Below, piece by piece: positions 8,211 to 16,677 of a DNA stretch of 64,000 bases. The notes below the pieces were generated by a model. The model was not told the DNA's origin. It saw only the letters and a program-made list of their open reading frames with translations, and did not search any database. Made by a program: the position numbers and the translations under genes. This DNA is from Paenibacillus cookii (GTDB lineage: Bacteria; Bacillota; Bacilli; Paenibacillales; Paenibacillaceae). The DNA lies in assembly GCF_018333375.1 (NCBI RefSeq), contig NZ_BORW01000002.1, positions 341,151-405,150 of the forward strand, in the 5' to 3' direction. The number at the start of each line of letters is the position of its first letter. Position 1 is the first letter of the stretch.

Positions 8211-9978
8211 TTAATCATGTTTTTCGAGCCAAACGTCCTTAAAATCGACCCAACCCAGCGGATTCAGGCTCATGCCGTGCACAAACGGATGCAAAAAGGC
8301 ATTCAGGTGCCGATGATAAAGAAAAATCACCGAGGCTTCGTCACGCAAATACTGTTCGATTTCCCGGAACGTCATGCGTCTGTCTTCCCTGCTCTCCGCC
8401 CCCAAGGCGTCGTCGATCCGAGCTTTGATCCAAAGCAGTCGCTCTTCGTCCAAGTACAGCCGCAATACGCTGGCCCCGTTCTCATAAGATTCGATTTCGC
8501 ACACTTCGTCTTCGGCGAGGACGATGCTGGAGACGGTGCAGTCTGCGTCCTCCCAGTCGCGGTGGCTCTGGATGTCGGCGCGGATTCCCCATTCCGACAA
8601 CCGTTTTTGAATCCATGCCGCGTCATCCTTGTATTTGTCATACACCGCCAGCCGGATGGCCGCCCCATCGTATCCGGATTCTTTTAACGCGGACTTCACG
8701 CGTTCCGGCCGAACCGGATCGATGACCCTGCCTCGGCTTTCGTCCGGCCGGTATCCGAAAGCAGGGATGGCACGCGGGCCTCCCAGCTCCGCAATCATCT
8801 CGCCGGGATGCAAAATCATCCGTACGGCCCGCCGAAAGGCTTCGGACTGCTGCGGACCCTCCCTGTTCACATTCCAGGACAACATCGTACAGCCCAGCCT
8901 TAAACCTGTACCCCGTCCATCCCCTTCGTCCTGCCTGTACCGGTCCCAGGTATGCAAAACCGATGTAAAGCCGATCGATTCCGGGTCGCAATCCGCAGGC
9001 ATAATGACGATATCGACGCCGTCCAAATACGGGCGGCCTTGATAATTAATGGGGATACGCGGCAAGCTCGATGCGATGCTTGGAATACGATACGACGCGG
9101 AACGGGCCTGTGCCGATCGGCAAACGCCAAAAGCCTCCCTCGTCCTGACCCGCAAAATGGGCAGGCAAAATGGATGCCCCGACCGAACACATGAACCTGT
9201 CGAAAATGCGGTTCGGTTTGCGCAGCCGGATCCGGACGACGCGCGGCCCCAGCGCCTCGATCGTTTCCGCCTCCCGGAGAAGCCACTTGTTTTCCGCATG
9301 GCTGCGCAGCCGCTCAAAGGAAAACAGCACGTCGGCGGATGTCAGCTCCTGGCCGTGATGAAAACGGATGCCCTTGCGCAAATAAAGGGTCCATTCCGTC
9401 GCATCCCGATTGGCTTCCCAATGATGGGCCACCCCGGGCACGATCCGGCCCAGCCGCTCGTCAAAAGCCAACAGCCGGTCGAAAATTTGCCGCTGAAGAT
9501 GGGAATCAAACGCGAAGCTTGCGGCTGCCGGGTCCAGCGTCCGAGGCGGATACAGGACGGGAAATATCAAATTGTCGGTTGCATGGGAGCCCTCGGCTTC
9601 CTCTTCTTTTTTGTAGCCGAAATGGCCGTTCAGCCAATCCAGAAACCTTTCTTTCGCTTGCGTTCCGTCCCCGTAGGCGCCAAGCATGTCGAATGCCTGC
9701 CGATAATCGCCGCTTTTGGCCAGCCCGATGACCAGGTTCAGAAGAAATTGTTCTTTGCCTGCTTGAAACGTAATTTGCGAATAATTGCCCCTTCCCCGGC
9801 CGGGAAGCCAGTCGACCCATCCCTCGTCCACCAGCTTGCGCAAAATGAACTTGGCGTTCCGTACGGTGCAATACAAGGCTTTCGCCAAATCTTCAAGCGT
9901 CACTTCAATCGGCACGCCGCTTTGTTTTCCGTCCGAAAACCGGCTGTGAAGCATTAAGTATTGTTCTTTAATTTGCAT
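8211..9978 (-). pseudogene. SgrR-like transcriptional regulator with solute-binding domain, frameshifted
   Basis: The N-terminal frame (9978 down to 9046) encodes an SgrR-type DNA-binding region at about residues 1-110 (LEDLAKALYCTVRNAKFILRK) followed by the start of an SBP_bac_5 solute-binding domain (NLIFPVLYPPRTLDP). The C-terminal frame (from about 9055 to 8211) continues that domain to SLNPLGWVDFKDVWL. The break is at an ATTA-ATTA direct repeat at 9043-9050; removing one 4-bp copy joins the frames as YPHYQGRPYLDG and gives about 587 residues, the family's usual length. The start is ATG 9978, eight bases after AGGAGG. Such proteins sense sugars or small molecules through the binding domain. 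As written, the gene should give a truncated protein. Confidence 0.85.
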
Positions 9979-10103
9979 CGAACGACCCTCCTGAAAGCAA
10001 TCTCCGGCATAAAAGGGGAAAACCATTTCCGAAAGTATACTCTTTTTTGCCCCTTTTGAACAGCGCATAATGAGAGCAACCCAATAGAAGCGGAGGAGAA
10101 GAC

Positions 10104-10301
10104 ATGCTCGAACATTATACGTTTCAAAAGCTGCTTGAATACGAACAGGCGGAACGCAACAATCCCGTAAACATCCGGAGGGAACAAGAAAAACAAATGA
10201 TCTACGAGGCAACCCGAACCAGGAAGGCCCATGACAAATGGTATGTCATGCCGCTAAGGTTGTTCCGCAAATCGCATCGGCGCCAAACATACCGAACCTG
10301 A
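10104..10301 (+). CDS. small hypothetical protein, 65 residues
   Basis: This short, highly charged reading frame begins with ATG 10104 right after the strong ribosome binding site GGAGGAGA and diverges from the SgrR-like gene. It is rich in Arg, Lys, Glu and Tyr, has no membrane span or signal peptide, and ends in a basic tail (RLFRKSHRRQ). I do not recognise a family. In enteric bacteria the sgrR promoter region faces a small regulatory transcript carrying a short ORF, so the divergent position is suggestive, but no sequence similarity to SgrT is visible. Confidence 0.55.
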   Translation: MLEHYTFQKLLEYEQAERNNPVNIRREQEKQMIYEATRTRKAHDKWYVMPLRLFRKSHRRQTYRT

Positions 10302-10341
10302 GCGAAACCCGGGTCCCGACTCCGTTTTATTAGGCTTATGG

Positions 10342-10380
10342 CAAAAAAGGCATCCTCATGATCGAATCATGAAGATGCCT
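10342..10380 (-). terminator. Rho-independent terminator of the ABC/two-component operon
   Basis: On the minus strand AGGCATCTTCATGAT pairs with ATCATGAGGATGCC and is followed by six T. It lies about 95 nt after the kinase stop and closes the five-gene operon. The intervening bases show nothing else. Confidence 0.8.
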
Positions 10381-10475
10381 GGGTCGGGGGCTACCGTTCC
10401 CCCTTTTCAGGGGCCTGTTTTTCCGCCGGTCCATCCGGCGAACGATAAACGTGGTCTCGAACCGCCGTTTCTTTT

Positions 10476-11948
10476 TCATCTTTTGCAGGCAAGTTCGTCC
10501 GTCCGGATCGTAAAAACCATGCAAGCCCCGCCCTCCCGGCGGTTCGACGCGCGGATGCTGCCTCCGTGTTTCTCGACGATCACTTTTGCGGTATGCAGGC
10601 CAAGACCCGTTTGCCCGTTGTCCCCCCGATAAAACTTTTCGAACAAATGCGGAAGATCTTTTTCGGCAAAACCCGAGCCATTGTCGCATATCTCGAATCG
10701 CAGGCCGGACGCGTTCCTTTCGATCCGAACGCCGAGCCAGCCGCCCTCCGCGGGCAAATACCGGAAGCTGTTGGCCACTAGGTTGTCCATGACTTGGCTG
10801 ATGCGCTGCACGTCCATGAATACCGTCTCCCCGCCGCCGGGAGCAGAGTCCTCGTATTCGAAGCTGAACCGGACCTGCCGGGAACGGCACATGAAGCCGA
10901 TCTCCCGCTCCTTGTCCTGGATGAACTGCCGCAAAGCAACCTGCGCCCCGCGAAGCGGAAAGTATTCCAAATCCTTTTCGGAAGCGATCTGTATGTCTTG
11001 GATCAGGCGGTTGACCCTTTGAATGTTATCCTCGATGACTTTCAGATGGCCTTCGGCTTGGCTCCGGGGCATATCGGGCGTATCCGCCAGCAGCTCCACG
11101 TTGCCTTGGATGACCGTCATCGGCGTGCGGAAATCGTGGGCGATCGCGTCCATCATGTCCCTGCGTTCCTGCTCCAGCTTCCACTCCCTCAGCAAGGCGT
11201 CCTTAAGGGCGCTGCGCATGTTTTCAAACGATTCGGTCAGCATGCCCAGCTCATTGTCCGCCTGATAGCTGATCGTAAAGTCGAGATCCTGGTCGCGGAT
11301 GCGTTTGGAGGCTTCAATGAGATTATGTACGGGCTTGGCAATCCGTTTTCCGAGCCTCGCCGCAAACAGATACGTAAACAACGCGACGTATAAAAACGGC
11401 GAGACGACGAAGTACATGACGATGGCGAGGTTGATCCAGTTGGAACCCGACGCGGCCGTGGTCGCTTCCAGCTTATAGCGGAACACCATGGCCCCTTTTA
11501 GGTCCCCTGCCGCCGACATGACGGGCACGCTCCGGACAAACATCCCGCCAAAAGCCGGCGTCGTCCCCGCGCTTTTGGTCGTATTCAGGTTCTCGATCAA
11601 CGCTTGACTCGTTTGAAACTTGCGTTCCCGCATCGTTCCATAGAGCGGATTCCCGGAAAGATCGACCGCCTGGTACTGGATTCCGTCGCCCGGAATCCGT
11701 TTTTCCAGCTCCGCTCGGCTTGCCGGGTCGAGGATCGCGTCCCCTTGCGATTTGACGTATGCCACGAGGGAAGGGATTTTGTTTTCATAGCTGTTCGCCG
11801 GGCGTATCCATTTGTTCGAAACGATCCAGCCCACGCCGAAGACAAGCGTAATGGCCGTGCACGCCACGCTGAAAACCATGATCCACACGAAGGTGAGAAT
11901 CAGCTGCCGCTTGATGGGCAGGCGTTCTACGAATCCGATCTTTCCCAT
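10476..11948 (-). CDS. sensor histidine kinase of the ABC exporter operon
   Basis: The 490-residue membrane kinase has spans at about 17-43 and 172-196 enclosing an extracellular sensor domain of about 128 residues. HAMP (about 197-250), HisKA with phospho-acceptor His271 (AIAHDFRTPM) and HATPase_c follow. The N box (NLVANSFRYL) and G boxes (DNGSGF, GLGLHTAK) are intact. It overlaps the upstream response regulator by 22 nt at ATG 11948; a TTG at 11966 is an alternative start. It probably senses an envelope-active compound and signals to the regulator encoded immediately upstream, inducing the adjacent exporter. Confidence 0.9.
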   Translation of the reverse strand: MGKIGFVERLPIKRQLILTFVWIMVFSVACTAITLVFGVGWIVSNKWIRPANSYENKIPSLVAYVKSQGDAILDPASRAELEKRIPGDGIQYQAVDLSGNPLYGTMRERKFQTSQALIENLNTTKSAGTTPAFGGMFVRSVPVMSAAGDLKGAMVFRYKLEATTAASGSNWINLAIVMYFVVSPFLYVALFTYLFAARLGKRIAKPVHNLIEASKRIRDQDLDFTISYQADNELGMLTESFENMRSALKDALLREWKLEQERRDMMDAIAHDFRTPMTVIQGNVELLADTPDMPRSQAEGHLKVIEDNIQRVNRLIQDIQIASEKDLEYFPLRGAQVALRQFIQDKEREIGFMCRSRQVRFSFEYEDSAPGGGETVFMDVQRISQVMDNLVANSFRYLPAEGGWLGVRIERNASGLRFEICDNGSGFAEKDLPHLFEKFYRGDNGQTGLGLHTAKVIVEKHGGSIRASNRREGGACMVFTIRTDELACKR

Positions 11949-12622
11949 TTGTAGCCGACCCCCCAAAGCGTGGAAATATAGCTGTTCAAAGGATCCCTCG
12001 AGCCCAGCTTGGCGCGGATCTTCTTGATATGCTCCGTCACGGTGCTTGCGTCTCCGCTCGCTTCAAGCCCCCAAATCCGGTCATAAATTTGTTCCTTGGA
12101 AAAAACTTGCCCGGGATGCAGTGCCAATAGCTCGACGATATCGAACTCTTTGGCCGTCATCGGTACGACCGCGTCGTTGACATGCACCTCCCGGCCTTTC
12201 AAATCGATGCGCAGCCGTCCGTACCGGAGCAGGGACCGCTCCGCGGAGCTTTCCCGCATTCTCCGGCTTCCGCGCAGATGGGCAGCCACTCGCGCTTTTA
12301 GCTCCCGAAGGCTGAACGGTTTCGTTATATAATCGTCCCCTCCGATGGACAGCCCTTGGATCCGGTCCGCCTCCGTTTGCTTCGCGCTGACGAACAGGAT
12401 CGGGCAATCCACCTCGTCGCGGATCATCTGGCACAGCTCAAATCCGTTCATGCCCGGCATCATGACGTCAAGAATGATCAGATCCGGCGCCTGTCCGAGT
12501 TGATTCATCGCTTCGATTCCGTTGGAAGCGGTCAGCACCCGGTACCCCTCCGCCGTCATGGCCTGCTCCATCAGCGACACGATTTGAGCCTCGTCGTCTA
12601 CGATCAGTATTTTGTCCTGCAT
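11927..12622 (-). CDS. OmpR/PhoB-family response regulator of the ABC exporter operon
   Basis: The 231-residue protein has a receiver domain (acidic pair Asp9/Asp10, phospho-acceptor Asp52 in ILDVMMPG, Lys in TKPFS) and a C-terminal winged helix ending in YISTLWGVGYKWE. The start is ATG 12622, ten bases after AGGGAG. It lies 25 nt after the second permease gene and overlaps the kinase gene, so ATPase, permeases, regulator and kinase form one transcription unit. The likely target is the operon's own promoter near 15000-15100, where inverted repeats are visible. Confidence 0.93.
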   Translation of the reverse strand: MQDKILIVDDEAQIVSLMEQAMTAEGYRVLTASNGIEAMNQLGQAPDLIILDVMMPGMNGFELCQMIRDEVDCPILFVSAKQTEADRIQGLSIGGDDYITKPFSLRELKARVAAHLRGSRRMRESSAERSLLRYGRLRIDLKGREVHVNDAVVPMTAKEFDIVELLALHPGQVFSKEQIYDRIWGLEASGDASTVTEHIKKIRAKLGSRDPLNSYISTLWGVGYKWERSDS

Positions 12623-12647
12623 GTAAAACAAACTCCCTGCTTCCGGG

Positions 12648-13418
12648 CTATTTCACCCAGTTTCTTCGGTTCCACCACAACATTGTAACGGCAAAACCTA
12701 GAAATATACAAACCATTACCGGCAAAAGAAAGGCATGAGCGTACCGGCCGGCCATCCATTGAAAAACGGTGCTCATCCCCATCAGCAAAAATCGGAGCGC
12801 ATCCGAAACATACAGGCCGCCCACTGCCACCCCGATCCAGCCGAGATAACAGATGATCGGGCTTGGAAGCAAGGTGCACAGGGCCGCGGTCACGCTTAAC
12901 TGCGCGAGCAAAATCATCATGAACAACCCGTAGGATTCCAGGTTGTACAGGAATGCGCCGGCCGGGCCGTAAGCGCGGTCCGGGTTCAGGTACACGACGG
13001 AGTCCACGCTTGGCTTGAGCAGATGCCCGGCACCTTCCCCTATGACAAAGGTTACCACCACAAACAGCAGCAGGATGACGGCCAGATTGATCCATTTTGC
13101 CGCAAACAGCCGCAGGATCGAAATCGGGCGGATCAGCACCAGACGCAGCTGGCCCCCGTGATATTCCCCGTTAAAGCTGTCGATCATCAGGATCGGGCCG
13201 ATAATCAGCACCAGAAAAAACGAGACTTCCTTCAGCAAAAAAAGCGAAAAATTTTGTGCGGTCAAAGGCACCGACGATACGTTATCGAACGCGCCGAACG
13301 ACTGCACGCCCAAGAACAGGCAGTCGAGCAGCACGATCGCAACGAAGATCAGCAGACTGACGAAGGTTTTTTTCCGTTTCCATATCCGCTGCCAGTCGCT
13401 TTGCAAAAGCTGCATCAT
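12648..13418 (-). CDS. ABC-2 type exporter permease (second subunit)
   Basis: The 256-residue integral membrane protein has about six spans and starts with the amphipathic leader MMQLLQSDWQRIWKRKKTF, a signature of LanE/LanG/BcrB-like permeases of the ABC-2 family. It is distinct from the first permease but similar in length and layout, so the two probably form a heterodimer with the ATPase. The start is ATG 13418, nine bases after AAGGAGG (ATG 13415 is also possible); it begins 15 bases after the preceding gene ends. Such exporters expel lantibiotics or related peptides from the membrane; the substrate is inferred only from layout. Confidence 0.85.
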   Translation of the reverse strand: MMQLLQSDWQRIWKRKKTFVSLLIFVAIVLLDCLFLGVQSFGAFDNVSSVPLTAQNFSLFLLKEVSFFLVLIIGPILMIDSFNGEYHGGQLRLVLIRPISILRLFAAKWINLAVILLLFVVVTFVIGEGAGHLLKPSVDSVVYLNPDRAYGPAGAFLYNLESYGLFMMILLAQLSVTAALCTLLPSPIICYLGWIGVAVGGLYVSDALRFLLMGMSTVFQWMAGRYAHAFLLPVMVCIFLGFAVTMLWWNRRNWVK

Positions 13419-13432
13419 GATCCATTTCCTCC

Positions 13433-14275
13433 TTATATAAAACGATCCGATTTGGTAAAGATGAGGCGGGCGGCGGCCGTAAACAACGCGACATATCCCG
13501 CAAGTATAAGCACCATCCACAGTCCGGCATGCCATTCTCTTGCCGCTGCGCTGCCCGACAGCATGACCGCGATCCCGCTAAATTGGATTTCCGTCAGCGA
13601 AACGTATTTCAGCATCGCGGGCCAGCCGAACCCCGTGACGCGGTTGAACAGGTCATAGATGAGCGGAAACCCGAGGGAACAAAGCAAAAATCCCATGCCG
13701 AGGCCAATGGCCGCGGTCGACGAACGGGAGATGACGCCGATCGCGATAAATACGGATGCCGTCCCGACGATCGAGGCATAAGCCATTCCGTAATAGCTGA
13801 GCGTATAACCGATCATGTATCGGCTTGAAACGGCATGATCGTAATAAAACAACGTCTGCTGCGGCGAAGATTCGAAAAATACGTACCCGGCGACGACCGC
13901 CGCAACCAAATAGACGACGAAAAACAAAGCCATCATGGATGCAAACGCCAGCCATTTGGCCCAAAAAATTTGCGAGCTGCCGTATGCCCGCAGCATGACG
14001 AGCCGCAGCTGGCCCGAACGGTATTCCTCCGTAAAGGAAAAAGTCAAAAGCACAAGCGCCACGACGTTAAACACGACGATCAGCTGCTCGATCATGGCCA
14101 TGACCGGAAAATTTTCCGCCGTCGTATGCTCGGGGCTTCCAAGCGGAAAGGACGCGTTATGGCCGATGTAATATTTAGCCGTCAGGGCAATGATCAGCGG
14201 TATGGAGATCAGGAACAGCCAGGCGATTTTGCGTTTCCATAACCGTTCCCACTCGCTGTGAAATAAAGCCATCAT
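13433..14275 (-). CDS. ABC-2 type exporter permease (first subunit)
   Basis: The 280-residue protein has about six membrane spans and the leader MMALFHSEWERLWKRKIAWL typical of peptide-resistance ABC-2 permeases. Its ATG at 14275 overlaps the ATPase stop codon (ATGA), so translation is coupled. A second ATG at 14272 is equally possible. After the first span there is an extracellular loop with HNASFPLGSPEHTTAEN. Together with the next permease and the ATPase this resembles LanFEG immunity exporters, but no lantibiotic biosynthesis genes are near, so it is more likely a resistance system. Confidence 0.87.
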   Translation of the reverse strand: MMALFHSEWERLWKRKIAWLFLISIPLIIALTAKYYIGHNASFPLGSPEHTTAENFPVMAMIEQLIVVFNVVALVLLTFSFTEEYRSGQLRLVMLRAYGSSQIFWAKWLAFASMMALFFVVYLVAAVVAGYVFFESSPQQTLFYYDHAVSSRYMIGYTLSYYGMAYASIVGTASVFIAIGVISRSSTAAIGLGMGFLLCSLGFPLIYDLFNRVTGFGWPAMLKYVSLTEIQFSGIAVMLSGSAAAREWHAGLWMVLILAGYVALFTAAARLIFTKSDRFI

Positions 14276-15000
14276 GTGGTCATCATCTCCACGAAATGGT
14301 CTTCCAGGCTGCTCGTTCCGGCCATCTCCAGCCACGCTTCCTGCGTGCCCTGCCATACGAGCCGTCCTTCCTTGATGATGACGAAGCGGTTGCAGATCCG
14401 CTGCAGTTCGTCAAGCAGATGGCTCGATACGAAAAAGGTGATCCCGTACGCCTGGTTCAGCTTCAGAATCAGGTTGCGCAGCTCGCGAATCCCCATCGGG
14501 TCCAGCCCGTTGGCCGGTTCGTCCAAGATGATGAGCTTCGGGTTTCCAAGCAGCGCTTGGGCAATGCCGAGGCGCTGCTTCATGCCCAGGGAATAGGTTT
14601 TGACTTTATCGCGTCCGCGTCCGTCCAGCCCGACGGTAGCCAGGACCTCGTCGACGCGGGCCGCGCGTTTTTCTTTCGGGATGCCCGCATGCAGTTTCGC
14701 GAGGTTCAGCAAGTTGTCCCTTCCGGACATATATGGGAAAAAGATCGGCGATTCCACGATGGCTCCGACCTGGCCAAGCGCCTTCATCCGGTCCCGCTGC
14801 ACGTCGAAACCTTCGATGCGGATGGTGCCTTCGCCCGGTCTGACCAGCCCCGTAATCATGCGGATCAGCGTCGTTTTGCCGGCGCCGTTCGGGCCGACGA
14901 AGCCGCAAACATCCCCCTGCATGATTTCAAAGGTCATGTCGCTTACAAGCGTCCGCCGTCCTGCTTTTTTGGTTACATGTTCGATTGCCAGTACTTTCAT
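14272..15000 (-). CDS. ABC transporter ATP-binding subunit (BcrA/LanF type)
   Basis: The 242-residue ATPase has Walker A GPNGAGKTT, the Q loop region GAIVESPIFFPYMSGRDNL, signature SLGMKQRLGIA, Walker B LIILDEPANGLDP and the switch His in VSSHLLDE. The C-terminal tail LEDHFVEMMTT is like that of BcrA/LanF proteins. I use ATG 15000, ten bases after AGGAGG; ATG 15006 is closer to it. It is the first gene of the five-gene operon and energises the two ABC-2 permeases downstream. Confidence 0.92.
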   Translation of the reverse strand: MKVLAIEHVTKKAGRRTLVSDMTFEIMQGDVCGFVGPNGAGKTTLIRMITGLVRPGEGTIRIEGFDVQRDRMKALGQVGAIVESPIFFPYMSGRDNLLNLAKLHAGIPKEKRAARVDEVLATVGLDGRGRDKVKTYSLGMKQRLGIAQALLGNPKLIILDEPANGLDPMGIRELRNLILKLNQAYGITFFVSSHLLDELQRICNRFVIIKEGRLVWQGTQEAWLEMAGTSSLEDHFVEMMTT

Positions 15001-15059
15001 AATCATTTCCCCTCCTGGGATTGATACTAGAGGGCAATTCTAAAGAATTTATAACGTCC

Positions 15060-15091
15060 GCCGATTTTCTTCGAAAACGTAGCCAATCGGC
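15060..15091. promoter_or_regulatory. inverted repeat upstream of the ABC operon
   Basis: GCCGATT (15060-15066) and AATCGGC (15085-15091) are perfect arms around 18 nt. On the minus strand a TATAAA-like -10 lies just downstream at about 15048, so the repeat covers the -35 area, a plausible binding place for the operon's response regulator. Confidence 0.35.
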
Positions 15092-15102
15092 TTCGAATGT
15101 TT

Positions 15103-15157
15103 TATAATACATATAAATCATCCCATTTTATAAAACACAGTTTCATTCCATGAAACT
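15103..15157 (+). promoter_or_regulatory. promoter and leader palindrome of the methyltransferase gene
   Basis: TATAAT lies at 15103-15108 with no clear -35. Downstream, AGTTTCATTCCATGAAACT at 15139-15157 is a perfect 8+3+8 palindrome, ending just before the AAAGGAGG ribosome binding site. It could be an operator or a leader hairpin. Confidence 0.4.
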
Positions 15158-15178
15158 TAAAAAGGAGGAGTTTCTGTT

Positions 15179-15952
15179 ATGCCGATGGATTTTCATGATC
15201 CAAGAAACCAATCTTCTTATACGACCCGCGTTGCGGATGCCTCTTGGCTGGAGCTCATTGCCAAGCAGGTGGAACTGAAGGGAAAACGGGCGGCGGATAT
15301 TGGCTGCGGTGGAGGAATCTACACGAAAGCACTGCTTGCCCTTGGAGCCGAGCATGTCATCGGCGTCGATTATTCGGCGGAAATGCTGCAGGGGGCGAAA
15401 CAAAACGTAGGCGAAACGCAAGAAGTGGAATGGATTCAAGGTGCTGCGGACCGGACGACGCTGCCTTCGAAGCATGTCGATGTCGTGCTGGAACGGGCGC
15501 TGATCCATCACTTGACCGATCTGCAGGGCTGTTTTCGCGAAGCGCATCGAATTTTAAAGGCAGGCGGCATGCTGATCGTGCAGGACCGGACGCCGGAAGA
15601 CAGCGTATTGCCCGGATCGGATACCCACATCCGCGGTTACATTTTCGAAAAATTCCCTGGGCTTATGGAAACGGAGAAATCCCGGAGGCATGATTCGGAA
15701 ACGGTGACCGAAGCGCTCCGCGAGAGCGGTTTTTGCGACATTCGCGAGCTGAAATGGTGGGAGCCAAGGAAAGTGCATCCTGACCCCGAGGCGTTGTTCG
15801 AGGATGTGCGGCGGCGAACCGGGCGTTCGATTTTGCATGAGCTTTCGGACGGGGAACTGGATGAGCTCATTGCCTATATGCAAAGCAAGCTCCAAGGATC
15901 CGGCCCGATTGCCGAAAAGGATCCTTGGACGATCTGGTTCGCGAAGCGCTAA
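15179..15952 (+). CDS. class I SAM-dependent methyltransferase
   Basis: The 257-residue protein carries the Rossmann-fold S-adenosylmethionine motif AADIGCGGGIYTKAL at about residues 37-51. The acidic ribose-binding residue is in IGVDYS, and motifs of the Methyltransf_11 type follow (ALIHHLTDLQGCFREAHRIL, then KAGGMLIVQDRTPED). The start is ATG 15179 after AAAGGAGGAG. Relatives methylate small molecules or quinone intermediates; the substrate here is unknown. It is monocistronic. A strong hairpin lies 15 bases after the stop codon. Confidence 0.85.
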   Translation: MPMDFHDPRNQSSYTTRVADASWLELIAKQVELKGKRAADIGCGGGIYTKALLALGAEHVIGVDYSAEMLQGAKQNVGETQEVEWIQGAADRTTLPSKHVDVVLERALIHHLTDLQGCFREAHRILKAGGMLIVQDRTPEDSVLPGSDTHIRGYIFEKFPGLMETEKSRRHDSETVTEALRESGFCDIRELKWWEPRKVHPDPEALFEDVRRRTGRSILHELSDGELDELIAYMQSKLQGSGPIAEKDPWTIWFAKR

Positions 15953-15965
15953 GGCGTCATCGGCG

Positions 15966-15985
15966 GCTGCCCGGGTTCGGGCAGC
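15966..15985 (+). terminator. hairpin after the methyltransferase gene
   Basis: GCTGCCCG and CGGGCAGC pair around GGTT. No T run follows, so termination is uncertain. The remaining intergenic bases up to 16241 show nothing I can name. Confidence 0.35.
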
Positions 15986-16241
15986 TCGTCTTCGACGGAA
16001 ACAACAGCTTTTGATTTTCGCTCATATACATATTGTATTTCGTAATGACCTTCGACCCGGTGTCCACTATTTTCTCAGAAGACCCTCCGTAAGAACGGAT
16101 TGACCGGCGTCTCTGATTCAAGTAGGCCTCTTTTCGTTTAAAATTCAGTAAAAACGTTCTTGCCGCCCGGGCACATTCGCCGAAAGCTCCGGGAACACGC
16201 AAGATGCGCAAAGCGCCAAGGACGAAGGAGGAATCTGACTT

Positions 16242-16610
16242 ATGGATACCGATAAAAAACGTTATTATATTTCCGTCAGCCATCATTTGATTCAGGATGC
16301 CCCTTACGAATCCGCCGAATTCGAGGTGTTGATGACCGAAGCGGAGAAGACCAAGCTGATGGACAAGCTGGAGGATCTGAACCGGGAAGACGAATATACG
16401 TTCAAGCGCGCGTTTATTCCTTATAAATCGGCCGACCATGACGACGCGCCGCAGGAATTTAACGATAAACTGATCGACGTGTACGCTTTCCTGTACGACA
16501 TCGGGGACGAAAAGACGAAGCGCACGATCGAAGGCATGAAAATCCTAGGCAAAATGCGGCACACCGACTACGACCACGAAGGATACGAGGATTCCCCTCT
16601 CAACAAATAG
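16242..16610 (+). CDS. hypothetical acidic protein, 122 residues
   Basis: I do not recognise this family. The product is soluble and charged, with no signal peptide or span. It begins MDTDKKRYYISVSHHLIQD and ends with GKMRHTDYDHEGYEDSPLNK. The middle part (EFEVLMTEAEKTKLMDKLED) should be helical. The start ATG 16242 follows AAGGAGG. A remnant paralogous to its last 35 or so codons, about 80 percent identical by eye, lies at 21057-21163 next to the AT-rich island, so the family was once present twice here. The short spacing to the flavoprotein gene (67 nt) leaves room for a separate promoter. Confidence 0.8.
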   Translation: MDTDKKRYYISVSHHLIQDAPYESAEFEVLMTEAEKTKLMDKLEDLNREDEYTFKRAFIPYKSADHDDAPQEFNDKLIDVYAFLYDIGDEKTKRTIEGMKILGKMRHTDYDHEGYEDSPLNK

Positions 16611-16677
16611 GTTGAGGCCCTGTACGCCCCCTGCTATCATAGGTTTATAGACTTTTATACCGAATGGGAGCGAGCAA

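Noticed and set aside
9040..9060. Programmed ribosomal frameshifting joining the two SgrR-like frames
   Set aside because: There is no slippery heptamer or downstream pseudoknot signal, and the tandem ATTA explains the break more simply.
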